Of a DNA stretch of 64,000 nucleotides, positions 8,776 through 17,790 are shown piece after piece (position 1 is the first letter of the stretch; each line of letters begins with the position of its first letter). The notes beneath the pieces are model-generated. The model searched no databases. It was not told the DNA's origin and was given only the letters and a program-made list of their open reading frames with translations. A program made the translations under genes and the position numbers. The stretch covers positions 3,038,001 through 3,102,000 of the forward strand of contig NC_016620.1 of assembly GCF_000210915.2 (NCBI RefSeq), given 5' to 3'. The DNA is from Halobacteriovorax marinus SJ. GTDB lineage: Bacteria > Bdellovibrionota > Bacteriovoracia > Bacteriovoracales > Bacteriovoracaceae.

Positions 8776-10311
8776 TTGAAATCAATTAAGAATATTAGCG
8801 ACCGCGCACTTTTAGTCATTTTAGATGGCTATGGTTTAAACGATTCAGACCTAAAGAATGCAGTTAAACATGCCAACACTCCCAACTTGGCCAATCTCTT
8901 TAAGCACTATCCTTTCACAAAGATTGAAGCAGGAGGGGTTAAAGTTGGTCTACCCAAGGGTGTTACTGGTAACTCTGAAGTTGGTCATATGAACCTTGGT
9001 GCGGGAAGACCTGTTAGACAGGATCTTGTTCGAATTAATGAAGCTATCGACAATGGAACATTCTCTACTCTTCCGATGATGAATGCACTAAAGGAAGCTG
9101 CAAGAAAGGGATCTAAGAGAGTTCATCTTATGGGTCTTCTTTCGGATGGAGGGGTTCATTCTCATATTGACCATATAAAGGAAGCCGTTAAAGCGCTTAA
9201 CCTCGAGGGTGATTTAGAAGTTTTCTTCCATGCTTTTATGGATGGAAGAGATACGGCCAGAGACGTTGGTCATAAGTATGTCAAAGAAATGGACCAGGTA
9301 GAGGGAGTGAAGTTTGCTTCTATGCAAGGTCGCTCAATTAGCATGGACAGAGACAGAAGGTGGGAAAAAATTAAACTTGCCTATGACACCTTCACAGGAA
9401 AGGGCAATATTTCTACAAAGTCTCCGCTAGAATATCTTCAGGAAGAATATAAGAAAGAAATCTATGACGAATTTATCACTCCTACTCTTTTCGCAAAGGA
9501 GATGGCGATGAAAGAAGGCGATAGTGTCTTCTTCATTAACTTTAGACCAGATAGGGCCATTCAATTGTCACTCTGTTTTAATGATCCTGATTTTAATGAG
9601 TTTGAAAGAGAATTTAAGCCGAACTTCTTTCTATGTATGACTCCTTATATTCCTGATGAAGTAGAATTGCCTATTCTCTTTGATAAGGAGCGACTGGCAG
9701 GAGTTATGTCAGAATATGTCTCTAGCCTAGGAATCAAACAATTCAAAATTGCAGAGACAGAGAAGTATGCCCATGTGACATTCTTTTTTAATGGAGGAAG
9801 AAAAGAGCCTTTTGAAAATGAAGAGCACTTTTTAATTCCTTCACCTAAAGAAGTTTCAACTTATGATCAAAAGCCTGAAATGAGTGCTTACCTTGTAACA
9901 GAGAAGCTCTTAGAGAAGCTTGATGATGACGAAATTAAATTCTCTCTCGTAAATTTTGCCAATTCAGACATGGTTGGTCATACAGGAAACTTTGAGGCTG
10001 CCGTTAAAGCACTAGAGGCCCTTGATCAATGTGTCGCGAAGTTAGTTGAAAAGTGTAGAGAAAAAGGGGTGGCACTTCTGCTTACTGCCGATCATGGCAA
10101 TAGTGACCAGATGGTCTATGAAGACGGCACACCTCATACTTCTCACACAAATTCACTTGTTCCTTTTTGCGTCTTTCATAGAGAGTTAGAAGATTGTGAC
10201 TTTGAAGTAAACGGTGAAGGCCATGCCCTAATGGATGTGTCCCCTACTGTTTTAAGTATTCTCAATATTGAATCACCTGATTCGTTTACTGGTAAATCCA
10301 TTTTTAAGTAA
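8776..10311 (+). CDS. gpmI: 2,3-bisphosphoglycerate-independent phosphoglycerate mutase
   Basis: GpmI interconverts 3- and 2-phosphoglycerate in glycolysis using two manganese ions and a phosphoserine intermediate. The 511 residues match the family length. Visible motifs are LVILDGYG (metal Asp), GNSEVGHMNLGAGR with the catalytic Ser67, DGRDT, and the metal-site ADHGNSDQM plus HTSHTN near the C-terminus. The start codon is TTG at 8776, supported by GGAG 6-9 bases upstream and by a family-typical N-terminus; no ATG lies close. It forms a glycolytic pair with pfkA, 9 bases downstream. Confidence 0.96.
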   Translation: MKSIKNISDRALLVILDGYGLNDSDLKNAVKHANTPNLANLFKHYPFTKIEAGGVKVGLPKGVTGNSEVGHMNLGAGRPVRQDLVRINEAIDNGTFSTLPMMNALKEAARKGSKRVHLMGLLSDGGVHSHIDHIKEAVKALNLEGDLEVFFHAFMDGRDTARDVGHKYVKEMDQVEGVKFASMQGRSISMDRDRRWEKIKLAYDTFTGKGNISTKSPLEYLQEEYKKEIYDEFITPTLFAKEMAMKEGDSVFFINFRPDRAIQLSLCFNDPDFNEFEREFKPNFFLCMTPYIPDEVELPILFDKERLAGVMSEYVSSLGIKQFKIAETEKYAHVTFFFNGGRKEPFENEEHFLIPSPKEVSTYDQKPEMSAYLVTEKLLEKLDDDEIKFSLVNFANSDMVGHTGNFEAAVKALEALDQCVAKLVEKCREKGVALLLTADHGNSDQMVYEDGTPHTSHTNSLVPFCVFHRELEDCDFEVNGEGHALMDVSPTVLSILNIESPDSFTGKSIFK

Positions 10312-10320
10312 GGAAAGAAG

Positions 10321-11298
10321 ATGTCTGAAATAAAAAGAATTGGCCTTTTATGTAGTGGTGGGGATAGTCCAGGTATGAACTGCGCTATTCGTTCAGTAGT
10401 GAGATCGGCGATCAATGCAAATCTTGAAGTTTATGGAATTCAAAGAGGATTCTCCGGACTGCTTGAAGGAAATATAAAAGAGCTCGATGTTTCTAGTGTT
10501 GGGAATATTATCCAGCATGGGGGAACTATTTTACAAACTTCTCGCTGCCCAGAGTTTCACGAAGCTGAGACAAGAAAAGAAGCTGCCCATATTTTAAAGA
10601 GAAAGAAGATAGATGCTCTTATTGTCATAGGAGGAAACGGTTCTTTTAACGGAGCTTACGCTCTTCATACAGAGCATGGCATTCCTATGGTGGGGATTCC
10701 AGGAACAATTGACAATGATATTTCTGGGACTGACTACTCTATTGGCTTTGATACCGCTGTTCAGACAGCTATCGATGCTGTAGATAAAATCCGCGATACG
10801 GCCTCTTCTCACGAGAGAACTTTCATTGTTGAAGTGATGGGAAGAAAGTCTGCCGCTATCGCACTTCACGTTGGTGTATGTACGGGTGCGGAAAATGTGG
10901 TTCTTCCAAGTGAGAATGTTAATGTTGAAGAGATTTCAAATGACATTAAAAGAGGAATAAAAAGAGGAAAGAACTCTTCAATTATTATTGTTGCCGAAGG
11001 TGAAAAAGAGGGGTTAAGCCATAGAATCCAAGAACAGCTAAAGGCCGACTTTGAACTCGACTCTCATGTTTGTATTCTTGGACATATTCAAAGAGGGGGT
11101 AACCCTTCTGGACAGGATCGCTTTATAGCTTCTGGCATGGGCTATCTGGCCATTGAAGAATTATTAAAGGGGAATAACTCTTTTGTCACGGCTTACAGAA
11201 ATGGTCACGTTGTGGCAGCGCCTTTTGATGAATGTCTTGAAAAGAAATCTGAGTACTTACCTCAGTATATAAATCTAGTTAAGACCCTATCGATTTAG
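10321..11298 (+). CDS. pfkA: 6-phosphofructokinase, with Asn in the GGDGS motif
   Basis: Pfk phosphorylates fructose-6-phosphate at the committed step of glycolysis. The 325-residue protein has the ATP loop SGGDSPGMN (12-20), the catalytic GIPGTIDND (125-133, base Asp131), and effector/substrate segments such as MGRKSA and HIQRGG. The Mg-ATP motif that is normally GGDGS reads GGNGS at 104-108, so the metal-linked aspartate is Asn106. The glycine after it, typical of ATP rather than PPi users, is kept. It is co-transcribed with gpmI (9-base gap). The 3' end overlaps the next gene on the other strand by 20 bases. Confidence 0.92.
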   Translation: MSEIKRIGLLCSGGDSPGMNCAIRSVVRSAINANLEVYGIQRGFSGLLEGNIKELDVSSVGNIIQHGGTILQTSRCPEFHEAETRKEAAHILKRKKIDALIVIGGNGSFNGAYALHTEHGIPMVGIPGTIDNDISGTDYSIGFDTAVQTAIDAVDKIRDTASSHERTFIVEVMGRKSAAIALHVGVCTGAENVVLPSENVNVEEISNDIKRGIKRGKNSSIIIVAEGEKEGLSHRIQEQLKADFELDSHVCILGHIQRGGNPSGQDRFIASGMGYLAIEELLKGNNSFVTAYRNGHVVAAPFDECLEKKSEYLPQYINLVKTLSI

Positions 11299-11809
11299 CG
11301 AGATCACTCTCCAGTGGAAGATGTACTATTTCCTCCACTGGAAGCCTCACTAGCCCTAAACACTCTTTCTGACCTTTTCCTGTTATTATTTTCCACACCT
11401 TTTCACATTTTACAGAGTTAAAATACTTCAAGTACTCACCATGAATTTGCAGCGGTCTCACAACACCATCTAAAGTGATTTCTCCGCCACATAAGCAATC
11501 ATCCAACTTGGAAATTGGAAGCCCTTCGGCCAAAGACCAATAGAGAATTAATATAGGTAGCTCAAGCCACTTTAACTCATCCTTATCTAAGGGTGCTCCC
11601 GTCTCTTCTACACAAATTACATACCGCTTAAGGGGAATCTTTATTGATGAGATTCTGGTTAAGTAAATCATTTTCTCTTTCAATATCTTTGAGTTCTTGG
11701 CCCCCACTCTAAGCTCTAAACCAGGGATTCCTTTAGAGGCATAGGCAAAGATATTATATGTCTTATAGATATTCTTATTTATAGTTAGGGCCTTTATTTT
11801 TGATTCCAT
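11279..11809 (-). CDS. Stand-alone ChlI/ComM-type N-terminal domain protein
   Basis: Residues 15-115 of this 176-residue protein follow the N-terminal Lon-protease-like fold (ChlI domain) of ComM/YifB. The matching parts are KGIPGLELRVG (family GLPGFTIVG), the helix with NSKILKEKM, the strand KIPLKRYVICVE, LELPILILYW (family FDLPIALGIL), and GGEITLDGVVRPL (family GELSLDGELRPV). The AAA+ ATPase and C-terminal parts of ComM are absent, so it cannot be a helicase. It may be a relic or a partner-binding domain. The gene overlaps pfkA convergently by 20 bases. Confidence 0.65.
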   Translation of the reverse strand: MESKIKALTINKNIYKTYNIFAYASKGIPGLELRVGAKNSKILKEKMIYLTRISSIKIPLKRYVICVEETGAPLDKDELKWLELPILILYWSLAEGLPISKLDDCLCGGEITLDGVVRPLQIHGEYLKYFNSVKCEKVWKIITGKGQKECLGLVRLPVEEIVHLPLESDLAKSIGS

Positions 11810-12011
11810 CTTCTCATCTCCATCTAAAACTCTATGAATGGATATAGACCATACAAGAAATTGTCTTGAACTGATGGAGTAAGTTATGGAAATAATGAGG
11901 TGTTATTAAGCGTAAAGAAGATAATTCCACAGAGTTAGATCAAAAAATGAACAGTACTTATAAAATTTACTTAAGCTCCCTTGCCAGTTACATAATTTGA
12001 TATAAAGACCC

Positions 12012-12860
12012 ATGCAAAAATTTATCTTTCTCTTTTTAATTTCTCTCGTGGCCCATGGTGGTATCGTTAATTCTGATGATCGTCATGAGATCCAATACTC
12101 TCCCCTACACATTCAAGAGATAGCAAAATCTATTGCAGCACTCATCCCCAAAAAGAATATGACTCAATTGCCAAATGGAGACTATAAACTTCATGGCCTT
12201 AGCTATGTCGATGATTTGAACTTTTGTAGCGATGAGAGATTTGTAAATGAGCAGAAGATGATCGCAAATTGTTCCGCTTCTCTTATTGGAAGAAAAGACA
12301 TCCTAACCGCAGCTCACTGTATTGATGAAGATCACGGGTATTCTATTAGGGATTACTATATTGTCTTTGATTATAAATTCAATGCTGAGACAAAGAGTCA
12401 TATCGTTGTTCCGAAAAGTAGCGTATTTGAAATAAATAAATTAAAGCAGTACACATTTGATTTCCCAGGAGACAAAGATATTGCTCGACTAGAACTTAAG
12501 GAAGCTCCAAAGAATCGTAAAATTCTTAAGTTGGCGAGAAAAAGGATTTCACTTTCAAGTGAGATTTATATGCTTGGCTTTCCTTTTGGTCTTCCTATGA
12601 AATATCACGACAATGGTTACATAACTAGTGAGACTACTTTCTTAAATGGACAAGACTCTTTTACTCATAGCCTCGATTCATTCTCTGTTAATTCAGGTTC
12701 ATCAATCTTCGATGCAAATACAAATGAGATCGTCGGTGTGCTTGTTAGAGGAACAGGGTTAAATTACACCTTGGATAAGGAAAGAAATTGTAATATCTGG
12801 GGACAAGGTGATCATCACTTTGGAGAGGCCAATTATATCGATCTTCTCTTAGAGCTTTAA
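12012..12860 (+). CDS. Secreted trypsin/V8-like serine protease
   Basis: The 282-residue protein starts with a Sec signal peptide (about 16 residues) and carries a chymotrypsin-fold protease domain. His102 lies in LTAAHC, the probable Asp156 in DIARL, and the nucleophile Ser228 in VNSGSS, the last resembling glutamyl endopeptidase (V8/SplB) types rather than GDSGGP. A pro-region of about 60 residues precedes the domain. It is likely secreted or periplasmic. In a predator it could serve prey digestion, but that is inference. It overlaps the following gene convergently by 12 bases. Confidence 0.85.
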   Translation: MQKFIFLFLISLVAHGGIVNSDDRHEIQYSPLHIQEIAKSIAALIPKKNMTQLPNGDYKLHGLSYVDDLNFCSDERFVNEQKMIANCSASLIGRKDILTAAHCIDEDHGYSIRDYYIVFDYKFNAETKSHIVVPKSSVFEINKLKQYTFDFPGDKDIARLELKEAPKNRKILKLARKRISLSSEIYMLGFPFGLPMKYHDNGYITSETTFLNGQDSFTHSLDSFSVNSGSSIFDANTNEIVGVLVRGTGLNYTLDKERNCNIWGQGDHHFGEANYIDLLLEL

Positions 12861-13334
12861 TGGTCCGTCGTCACTATAAATACATGTTAAAACTTTAGAG
12901 TCATAGGCAGAGTGAGTTAGAACTAGAGAGTAAGCGAAAGCCTTCTTCAGGTTTTCACAATCAAGTCTCTTCCTATTTGTGCACTTGAAACTATCTCCAC
13001 TGCAATCTATTTTTAAAACAACAGATTTTGCAAATTCACAAACAACATTATTCTTTGTAAGAGCGTCGACTCTCCCTCTAATAAGGTTTTGTCTCTTTGA
13101 AGTTTTCTTTTTACAAAAGTCTAAGATATTTACAACTCTTGAAGTACAATCAATTTTAGAATTTCCAACGGCCTGCTCAATGAGACTATCTTTAAATCCC
13201 ATATCTCCACAGACAGTTTTAAAGGGGTAGATTTCCCTAGAAAGAGAAATGGCCTTATTCTCAATTACTTTAGAGAATGAAGGCCATTGTAAAAATAAAA
13301 ATAAGAATGTTAACAGATAAATTGATCTCATCAA
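12849..13334 (-). CDS. Secreted cysteine-rich protein of unknown function
   Basis: The 161-residue product has a signal peptide (about 21 residues, ending SFS) and eight cysteines spread through the mature chain, enough for four disulfides. Charge is mixed and no known domain is visible. The start is four bases after the glutamate dehydrogenase stop on the same strand, so the two are probably co-transcribed. The 3' end overlaps the serine protease gene by 12 bases. An inhibitor or binding role is possible for a small disulfide-rich secreted protein, but nothing in the sequence proves it. Confidence 0.7.
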   Translation of the reverse strand: MMRSIYLLTFLFLFLQWPSFSKVIENKAISLSREIYPFKTVCGDMGFKDSLIEQAVGNSKIDCTSRVVNILDFCKKKTSKRQNLIRGRVDALTKNNVVCEFAKSVVLKIDCSGDSFKCTNRKRLDCENLKKAFAYSLVLTHSAYDSKVLTCIYSDDGPLKL

Positions 13335-13338
13335 TTTA

Positions 13339-14598
13339 TTAAGCTGGGAAAAGACCTCTAAGTCTCATCGCTCTTTCAAGTCTCGCTAGAGCTGCAATGA
13401 AAGCTGCTTTTTTCATATCTGTATTATACTTTGTAGCTGTATCAAAAACATTATCAAATGAATCTTTAAGAATGTCGTGAAGCTTTCCGTTAATCTGGTC
13501 TAGATCCCAGAAGAAGTTTTGTAGCCCTTGAACCCACTCAAAGTAAGAAACAATAACACCACCAGCGTTACAAAGGATATCTGGAATAATGAATCCACCA
13601 CGCTTAGTGATAATATCAATTGCTTCTCTAGTTAAAGGTCCGTTTGCACCTTCAGCAACTATCTTTGCTTTTACGTTTCCAGCATTTTCTTTAGTGACAA
13701 CACCATCAATCGCAGCAGGAATTAGAACATCTACATCAAGCTCTAGAAGTTGTGCGTTTGAAATTAACTCTACACCTTCCATATCCTTGAGGTACTTTCC
13801 TTGTCTTGTCCACTCATAACACTTCTCAATATCGAGACCGTCTTTATTGTAAACAGCACCTGATACATCAGAAATCGCTACAATTCTTGCTCCTTGAGCA
13901 GAAAGATCTTGAGCTGCAGGAACACCTACCTTACCAAAACCGTGAATAGCAATCGTTGTATTCTTATCGATTGTCATTCCAAGTTTTTGACAAGCAAAGT
14001 TCACACAGTAAGCAACACCTTTACCTGTAGACTCGGCTCTACCTAGTGATCCACCAATCGTAATTGGCTTACCAGTAACAACACCTGGAACAGTATAACC
14101 CTTAATCTGAGAATAAGTATCCATGAACCATGCCATTGTTTGTCCGTCTGTCCCGATATCTGGAGCAGGAACATCAACATTTGGTCCAATAATCATATTG
14201 ATCTCAGTTGCATATCTTCTTGTTAAAGATTGAAGCTCCTGTCTTGATAACTCATTAGGATCAACTTCAATCCCACCTTTTGCTCCACCAAGAGGTAGAC
14301 CAACAAGTGCACACTTAAATGTCATAAGCATTGCAAGAGCAGCTGTCTCAGAAAGGTCAACTCCTGGGTGAAAACGAATCCCACCTTTTCCTGGACCTAA
14401 AGTCATATTGTGCTGAACTCTGTAACCTTGGAAAGTTCTAACTGAACCATCATCAAGACGAATTGGCACGGCAACTTGAAGTGCTCTCTTTGGATATTTT
14501 AATCTTTCTAGAATATTTCTATCTAGACCCATTACATCTGCCGCTTGTGTTAGTTGCTCGTAAGCATCTTTAAAAAGTGGCGCATCAAATAAGCTCAT
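13339..14598 (-). CDS. gdhA: Glutamate dehydrogenase
   Basis: This enzyme reversibly deaminates glutamate to 2-oxoglutarate with NAD(P). In an amino-acid-fed bacterium it is a main route of amino acids into the TCA cycle. The 419-residue protein has the family signatures HNMTLGPGKGGIRFHP (substrate Lys), LPLGGAKGG with the catalytic lysine region, PAPDIGTDGQTMAW, and the Rossmann motif GFGKVG. It is of the hexameric 420-residue type (GluDH-I/Leu/Phe/Val family). Glutamate specificity is the best reading, with leucine dehydrogenase the less likely alternative. A small secreted protein gene follows four bases later. Confidence 0.93.
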   Translation of the reverse strand: MSLFDAPLFKDAYEQLTQAADVMGLDRNILERLKYPKRALQVAVPIRLDDGSVRTFQGYRVQHNMTLGPGKGGIRFHPGVDLSETAALAMLMTFKCALVGLPLGGAKGGIEVDPNELSRQELQSLTRRYATEINMIIGPNVDVPAPDIGTDGQTMAWFMDTYSQIKGYTVPGVVTGKPITIGGSLGRAESTGKGVAYCVNFACQKLGMTIDKNTTIAIHGFGKVGVPAAQDLSAQGARIVAISDVSGAVYNKDGLDIEKCYEWTRQGKYLKDMEGVELISNAQLLELDVDVLIPAAIDGVVTKENAGNVKAKIVAEGANGPLTREAIDIITKRGGFIIPDILCNAGGVIVSYFEWVQGLQNFFWDLDQINGKLHDILKDSFDNVFDTATKYNTDMKKAAFIAALARLERAMRLRGLFPA

Positions 14599-14704
14599 TA
14601 CGGCTCCCTTGAACTAATCGTATTCGAAAAAATAATGCTTCAAATCTACTACTACTTAATAGTACTGAATAGCAATTTTTTAAGAAATTTTGGGATTATT
14701 TTTT

Positions 14705-14738
14705 TAAAGAAAAGAAGTGCTGCACAGTAATGTGCAGC
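14705..14738 (-). terminator. Terminator after the 14.75-15.6 kb gene
   Basis: A perfect 8-bp stem (14719-14726 with 14731-14738, tetraloop) is followed on the minus strand by a T-rich tract. It lies 14 bases after the stop of the secreted protein gene and upstream of gdhA. Confidence 0.75.
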
Positions 14739-14751
14739 TCTATTGAATAAA

Positions 14752-15603
14752 TTAAAATGGTTTGCTAAAGAACAGCTCTAAAGTTTCACCGCTAGAGGCA
14801 ATTTCCCTCTTCTTGGCAGTGGAGATTCTCGCCGTAATCTCTTCAGTCAGAGGCTTATCAAGCCTTGCTTCATACTCGTTCTTATTCACGTTATAGTCGA
14901 AGTTGGCCTTAAGACCCAAGGCGGCAATATCTTTATTGATATTGATATTTACTCTTCCATCTAGCTTCACAGAAGTTTCATTATTAACCCATGGGTTTTC
15001 AACAAACATCAAGGCCTTTCCCTGTAGTACTCTGGCCTTAAATTTAAACTTTAAATTCTTAGAAACTTCCACTCTAGTTTGAGGTTTAAGTGCTTTTTGA
15101 ACTTTACCTACACGGTGAAGTGTTGAGCCTTCTTCTGCCTCTTTAATCTCACCAGAAAGTCTCTTATCTAGGTACTTTAAAATATACTTATTAAAGTACT
15201 TCTGTCTGTCTTCTTGATCTTTAATTTCATACAGTCCAGTTGAAGTCATATTCCAATTTCTTGCATACTCTTCTGTCTTCTCCCAGTCTCGGTATGTATT
15301 TCTCATTTTCTTCATCACACCAGCTGTATCTTCTACAAGAATATTTTCGTACCAAAGGACAACATTATTAGGTCTATCGCTGGCCTCTACATCAGGAACA
15401 AAGTTACTTGGTCCTCTACTGGCCATTCTCTTATAAGGATTAAGGTAGGAGAGCATTTCAGAGTTTTCACTCTCTGCACTTTTCTTAGATTCAAAAGCGC
15501 TTACTTGTGAAATAGAGGCGCAAAGTAAGAGAGTGGTTACTGCCACTTTGCTTTGTCTAAAGTTTAGACGGCCTGTTAAAATTTTACATATACGTTGCTT
15601 CAT
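14752..15603 (-). CDS. Exported protein with beta-rich C-terminus ending in Phe
   Basis: The 283-residue product begins with an unusually long basic n-region and a hydrophobic core (about residues 19-36, ending VSAF), consistent with export. The first half is helical and charged. The second half (about 190-283) alternates polar and hydrophobic residues in beta-strand fashion, and the chain ends ELFFSKPF with the terminal Phe often seen in outer-membrane proteins. It may therefore sit at or in the outer membrane, but it is short for a full barrel. No named family was recognised. Confidence 0.7.
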   Translation of the reverse strand: MKQRICKILTGRLNFRQSKVAVTTLLLCASISQVSAFESKKSAESENSEMLSYLNPYKRMASRGPSNFVPDVEASDRPNNVVLWYENILVEDTAGVMKKMRNTYRDWEKTEEYARNWNMTSTGLYEIKDQEDRQKYFNKYILKYLDKRLSGEIKEAEEGSTLHRVGKVQKALKPQTRVEVSKNLKFKFKARVLQGKALMFVENPWVNNETSVKLDGRVNININKDIAALGLKANFDYNVNKNEYEARLDKPLTEEITARISTAKKREIASSGETLELFFSKPF

Positions 15604-15835
15604 ACAAGTCCCTATTTTTCGTAGTTTTCTCTTTCTCTACTTAAAAATAGTGCAATAGCCGTACCAAATTTTGTAAAAAGTGAGTTTCTAAAATGAAACT
15701 CATATAACCCACTAATTATTCTAGCATAACCAGTGAAAATAGCGAGATGGAAGTGTTGATGGGAAGAGAGATCCTTTTGCAGGGAGTCGATTTATGTCAA
15801 AGCTTTAATCAATTTTTAGTTAAGTGGCTGAAATT

Positions 15836-15858
15836 AAAAGAGGAGCCTAAGCTCCTCT
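15836..15858 (-). terminator. Terminator after parB
   Basis: An 8-bp perfect stem (15839-15846 with 15851-15858, loop of four) is followed by a short T run on the minus strand. It lies 18 bases after the parB stop codon. Confidence 0.7.
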
Positions 15859-15875
15859 CAAATTTAGGTAGAATT

Positions 15876-16775
15876 TTATTGATCGACCATATCTTTGGTT
15901 TCTTCAACTAGGGCCTTAAGGATGTCCTTAGTCTTCTTATCCAACTTAAGATCTTTCTGCTTCATATTCATGGCCTTTAGGAAAGCACTGGCCGTAAGAC
16001 CTTTTGGAAGAGTTGCCTTCTTCTTCTTTGCTGAAGAAGTCGATGCTTTCTTCTTAGTACCTGCAGCGACAACACCACCCTTAATCGCTTTCTTAAGTTG
16101 TGACCTCTTTGTAATCTCTCCAGTGTGAACAAGCTTAGTTAGCTTTGTCTTTAGTGGAGATTTCTCAAGAGCATCAAGCTCTAAGAGAACATATTTTTCA
16201 ATATTGTGGATCTTAGCAGCTTCTCTAAGCTTAGCAGGCATTCTAGCAATTAGAAGTGATCTATGAACTTCTGATTTTGAAATACCAAGGGCAGCACAGA
16301 TTTTTCTTTCACTGGCCTTAGTTGCCTTTTGATAATTTAAAATACCATCGGCCTTATCAATATAGTGAAGTGCTTCTCTTGAAGAGTTTTCAGAGAATTG
16401 AATTGCCATCAATTCTTCTTCGGTCTTATTCTCAAGAACAAAGCAAGGACACTTCTTCATATTGATAGAAGTCATTGCTCTATATCTTCTTTCACCACAA
16501 ATTAAGGTATATCCCTTCTTTGTTTTATAAAGAACAAGTGGTTGAATCAGACCATTAACTTTAATGTTGGCAGCTAATTCTTTAATTGAAGCATCGTTAA
16601 ACTTAGTTCTAACCTGCTCTTTTACAATAATATCTTTAATAAGAATTTCATCTAACTTTGCACCCGATAGAAGTCTATCATCGGCTAACTTAATTAGATC
16701 ACGATTTAAATTCTCTGAAAGATCGATTGTCTTTCTCTTCTTTTTTGAAACTCTAGGCGCGAATGACTTTGCCAT
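15876..16775 (-). CDS. parB: ParB/Spo0J-family chromosome partition protein
   Basis: ParB binds parS sites, uses CTP to clamp and slide on DNA, and works with ParA to segregate origins. The 299-residue protein has the N-terminal ParB/sulfiredoxin-type domain (about 42-130) with the arginine-rich GERRYRA motif at 94-100, then a helix-turn-helix region (about 150-175, ICAALGISKSEVHRSL). A Lys/Ala/Ser-rich linker (about 225-250) follows, then a C-terminal helical part. It lies downstream of parA (36 bases). The linker is unusually basic. No classic parS palindrome was spotted in the window by eye. Confidence 0.92.
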   Translation of the reverse strand: MAKSFAPRVSKKKRKTIDLSENLNRDLIKLADDRLLSGAKLDEILIKDIIVKEQVRTKFNDASIKELAANIKVNGLIQPLVLYKTKKGYTLICGERRYRAMTSINMKKCPCFVLENKTEEELMAIQFSENSSREALHYIDKADGILNYQKATKASERKICAALGISKSEVHRSLLIARMPAKLREAAKIHNIEKYVLLELDALEKSPLKTKLTKLVHTGEITKRSQLKKAIKGGVVAAGTKKKASTSSAKKKKATLPKGLTASAFLKAMNMKQKDLKLDKKTKDILKALVEETKDMVDQ

Positions 16776-16811
16776 ACGTTTTTACCCCACATCCTTGTGA
16801 TTAAAATTTAA

Positions 16812-17585
16812 CTATAAATTAAGAGACTCCCAAAGAGCATCATAATCCTGCTTCCCTCTACTACTATTACCCATCATAAAAACAGGCTTTCTCATTGAGA
16901 TAGACTCCTGCATTTGAACAAGGTTTCTAATAGGTGGCGTGATATTGAAAGACTGTGAAAGTTCAACAATCCTTTGTTGCTCAATCTTTCTTCTCGTATC
17001 AACCATTGATGGGATAATTGAGAAATCTAAACCAGGGTTCTCTGTCTCTTTAATAATCTCGAAAGTATCCATTAACTCTTCAAGACCATCGATAGAATAA
17101 TCTTGAGCTTGAGTAGGAATAAGAATTCTATTAGAAGCAACTAGCGCCATAATCAACTCGTCTCCAAGCATTGGAGGTGTGTCGATAACAACATAGTCAT
17201 AATCTTCTGCAACTTCTTGAAGTCTTAATCTAAGTAGACGCTCTTTTCTTCCTGCATCTCTTCTAATCTCACCTTCAGAAAGAATAAGTAGCTTAGAGAG
17301 GTTTGCAAGATGTCTACTCGACGGAACAAGCGTTATATTGTCGTAAAACTCAGCATCACCTTCGGCCTTAACAACAACATCCTCAGCAGGAACATCGCCA
17401 ATTAGCCACTCAGGGATAAGAGTTCTTTGAATTTGCACTCCGAGTGTTGAACTTAGGTTGGCCTGAGAATCAAGGTCAATTACGAGAACCTTATTTCCTT
17501 GGTGGGCCAAGTGACATACCAATTGATAACACTGCATTGTTTTACCAACACCGCCTTTATTATTGGCAACTGTGATAACTTCCAT
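16812..17585 (-). CDS. parA: ParA-family partition ATPase
   Basis: ParA ATPases bind DNA non-specifically and drive segregation of ParB-parS complexes. The 257-residue product has the deviant Walker A KGGVGKT at 10-16 with the signature lysine, the switch motif DLDSQANLSS (38-47), and the Walker B-like YVVIDTPP. A strong AAGGAG ribosome site precedes the ATG. It is first gene of a parAB operon that is not flanked by the usual gidB/rnpA/dnaA genes, so it may be a moved chromosomal locus or a second partition set. Two inverted repeats lie in its leader. Confidence 0.93.
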   Translation of the reverse strand: MEVITVANNKGGVGKTMQCYQLVCHLAHQGNKVLVIDLDSQANLSSTLGVQIQRTLIPEWLIGDVPAEDVVVKAEGDAEFYDNITLVPSSRHLANLSKLLILSEGEIRRDAGRKERLLRLRLQEVAEDYDYVVIDTPPMLGDELIMALVASNRILIPTQAQDYSIDGLEELMDTFEIIKETENPGLDFSIIPSMVDTRRKIEQQRIVELSQSFNITPPIRNLVQMQESISMRKPVFMMGNSSRGKQDYDALWESLNL

Positions 17586-17602
17586 GAATCACTCCTTAAA
17601 TA

Positions 17603-17647
17603 CGCTGATATCCAATTTCAGCGCCTTTTAAAGGTCGAAAAAGACCT
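17603..17647 (-). promoter_or_regulatory. Two inverted repeats in the parA leader
   Basis: Upstream of parA are two hairpin-forming inverted repeats: 6-bp arms at 17603-17608 and 17618-17623, and 5-bp arms at 17632-17636 and 17643-17647 around a short A-rich loop. They could be an operator for ParA/ParB autoregulation or RNA leader hairpins. Their role is inferred from position only. Confidence 0.35.
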
Positions 17648-17790
17648 AACATACTAAAATAGTAAAAAATGAGTCACACTTCGTCAAAGAAAGAAGATAA
17701 TTTTTTTTTAGAGTTAAACACCACGCATCACTCTACTGGACATTATGAGAAAAATGAACAATATTTGGGCCATAGAAAAGGGAGAAAATA

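Noticed and set aside
12979-13230. Plus-strand open frame inside the cysteine-rich protein gene
   Set aside because: It lies wholly opposite a gene with a signal peptide and conserved cysteine spacing and has no ribosome site.
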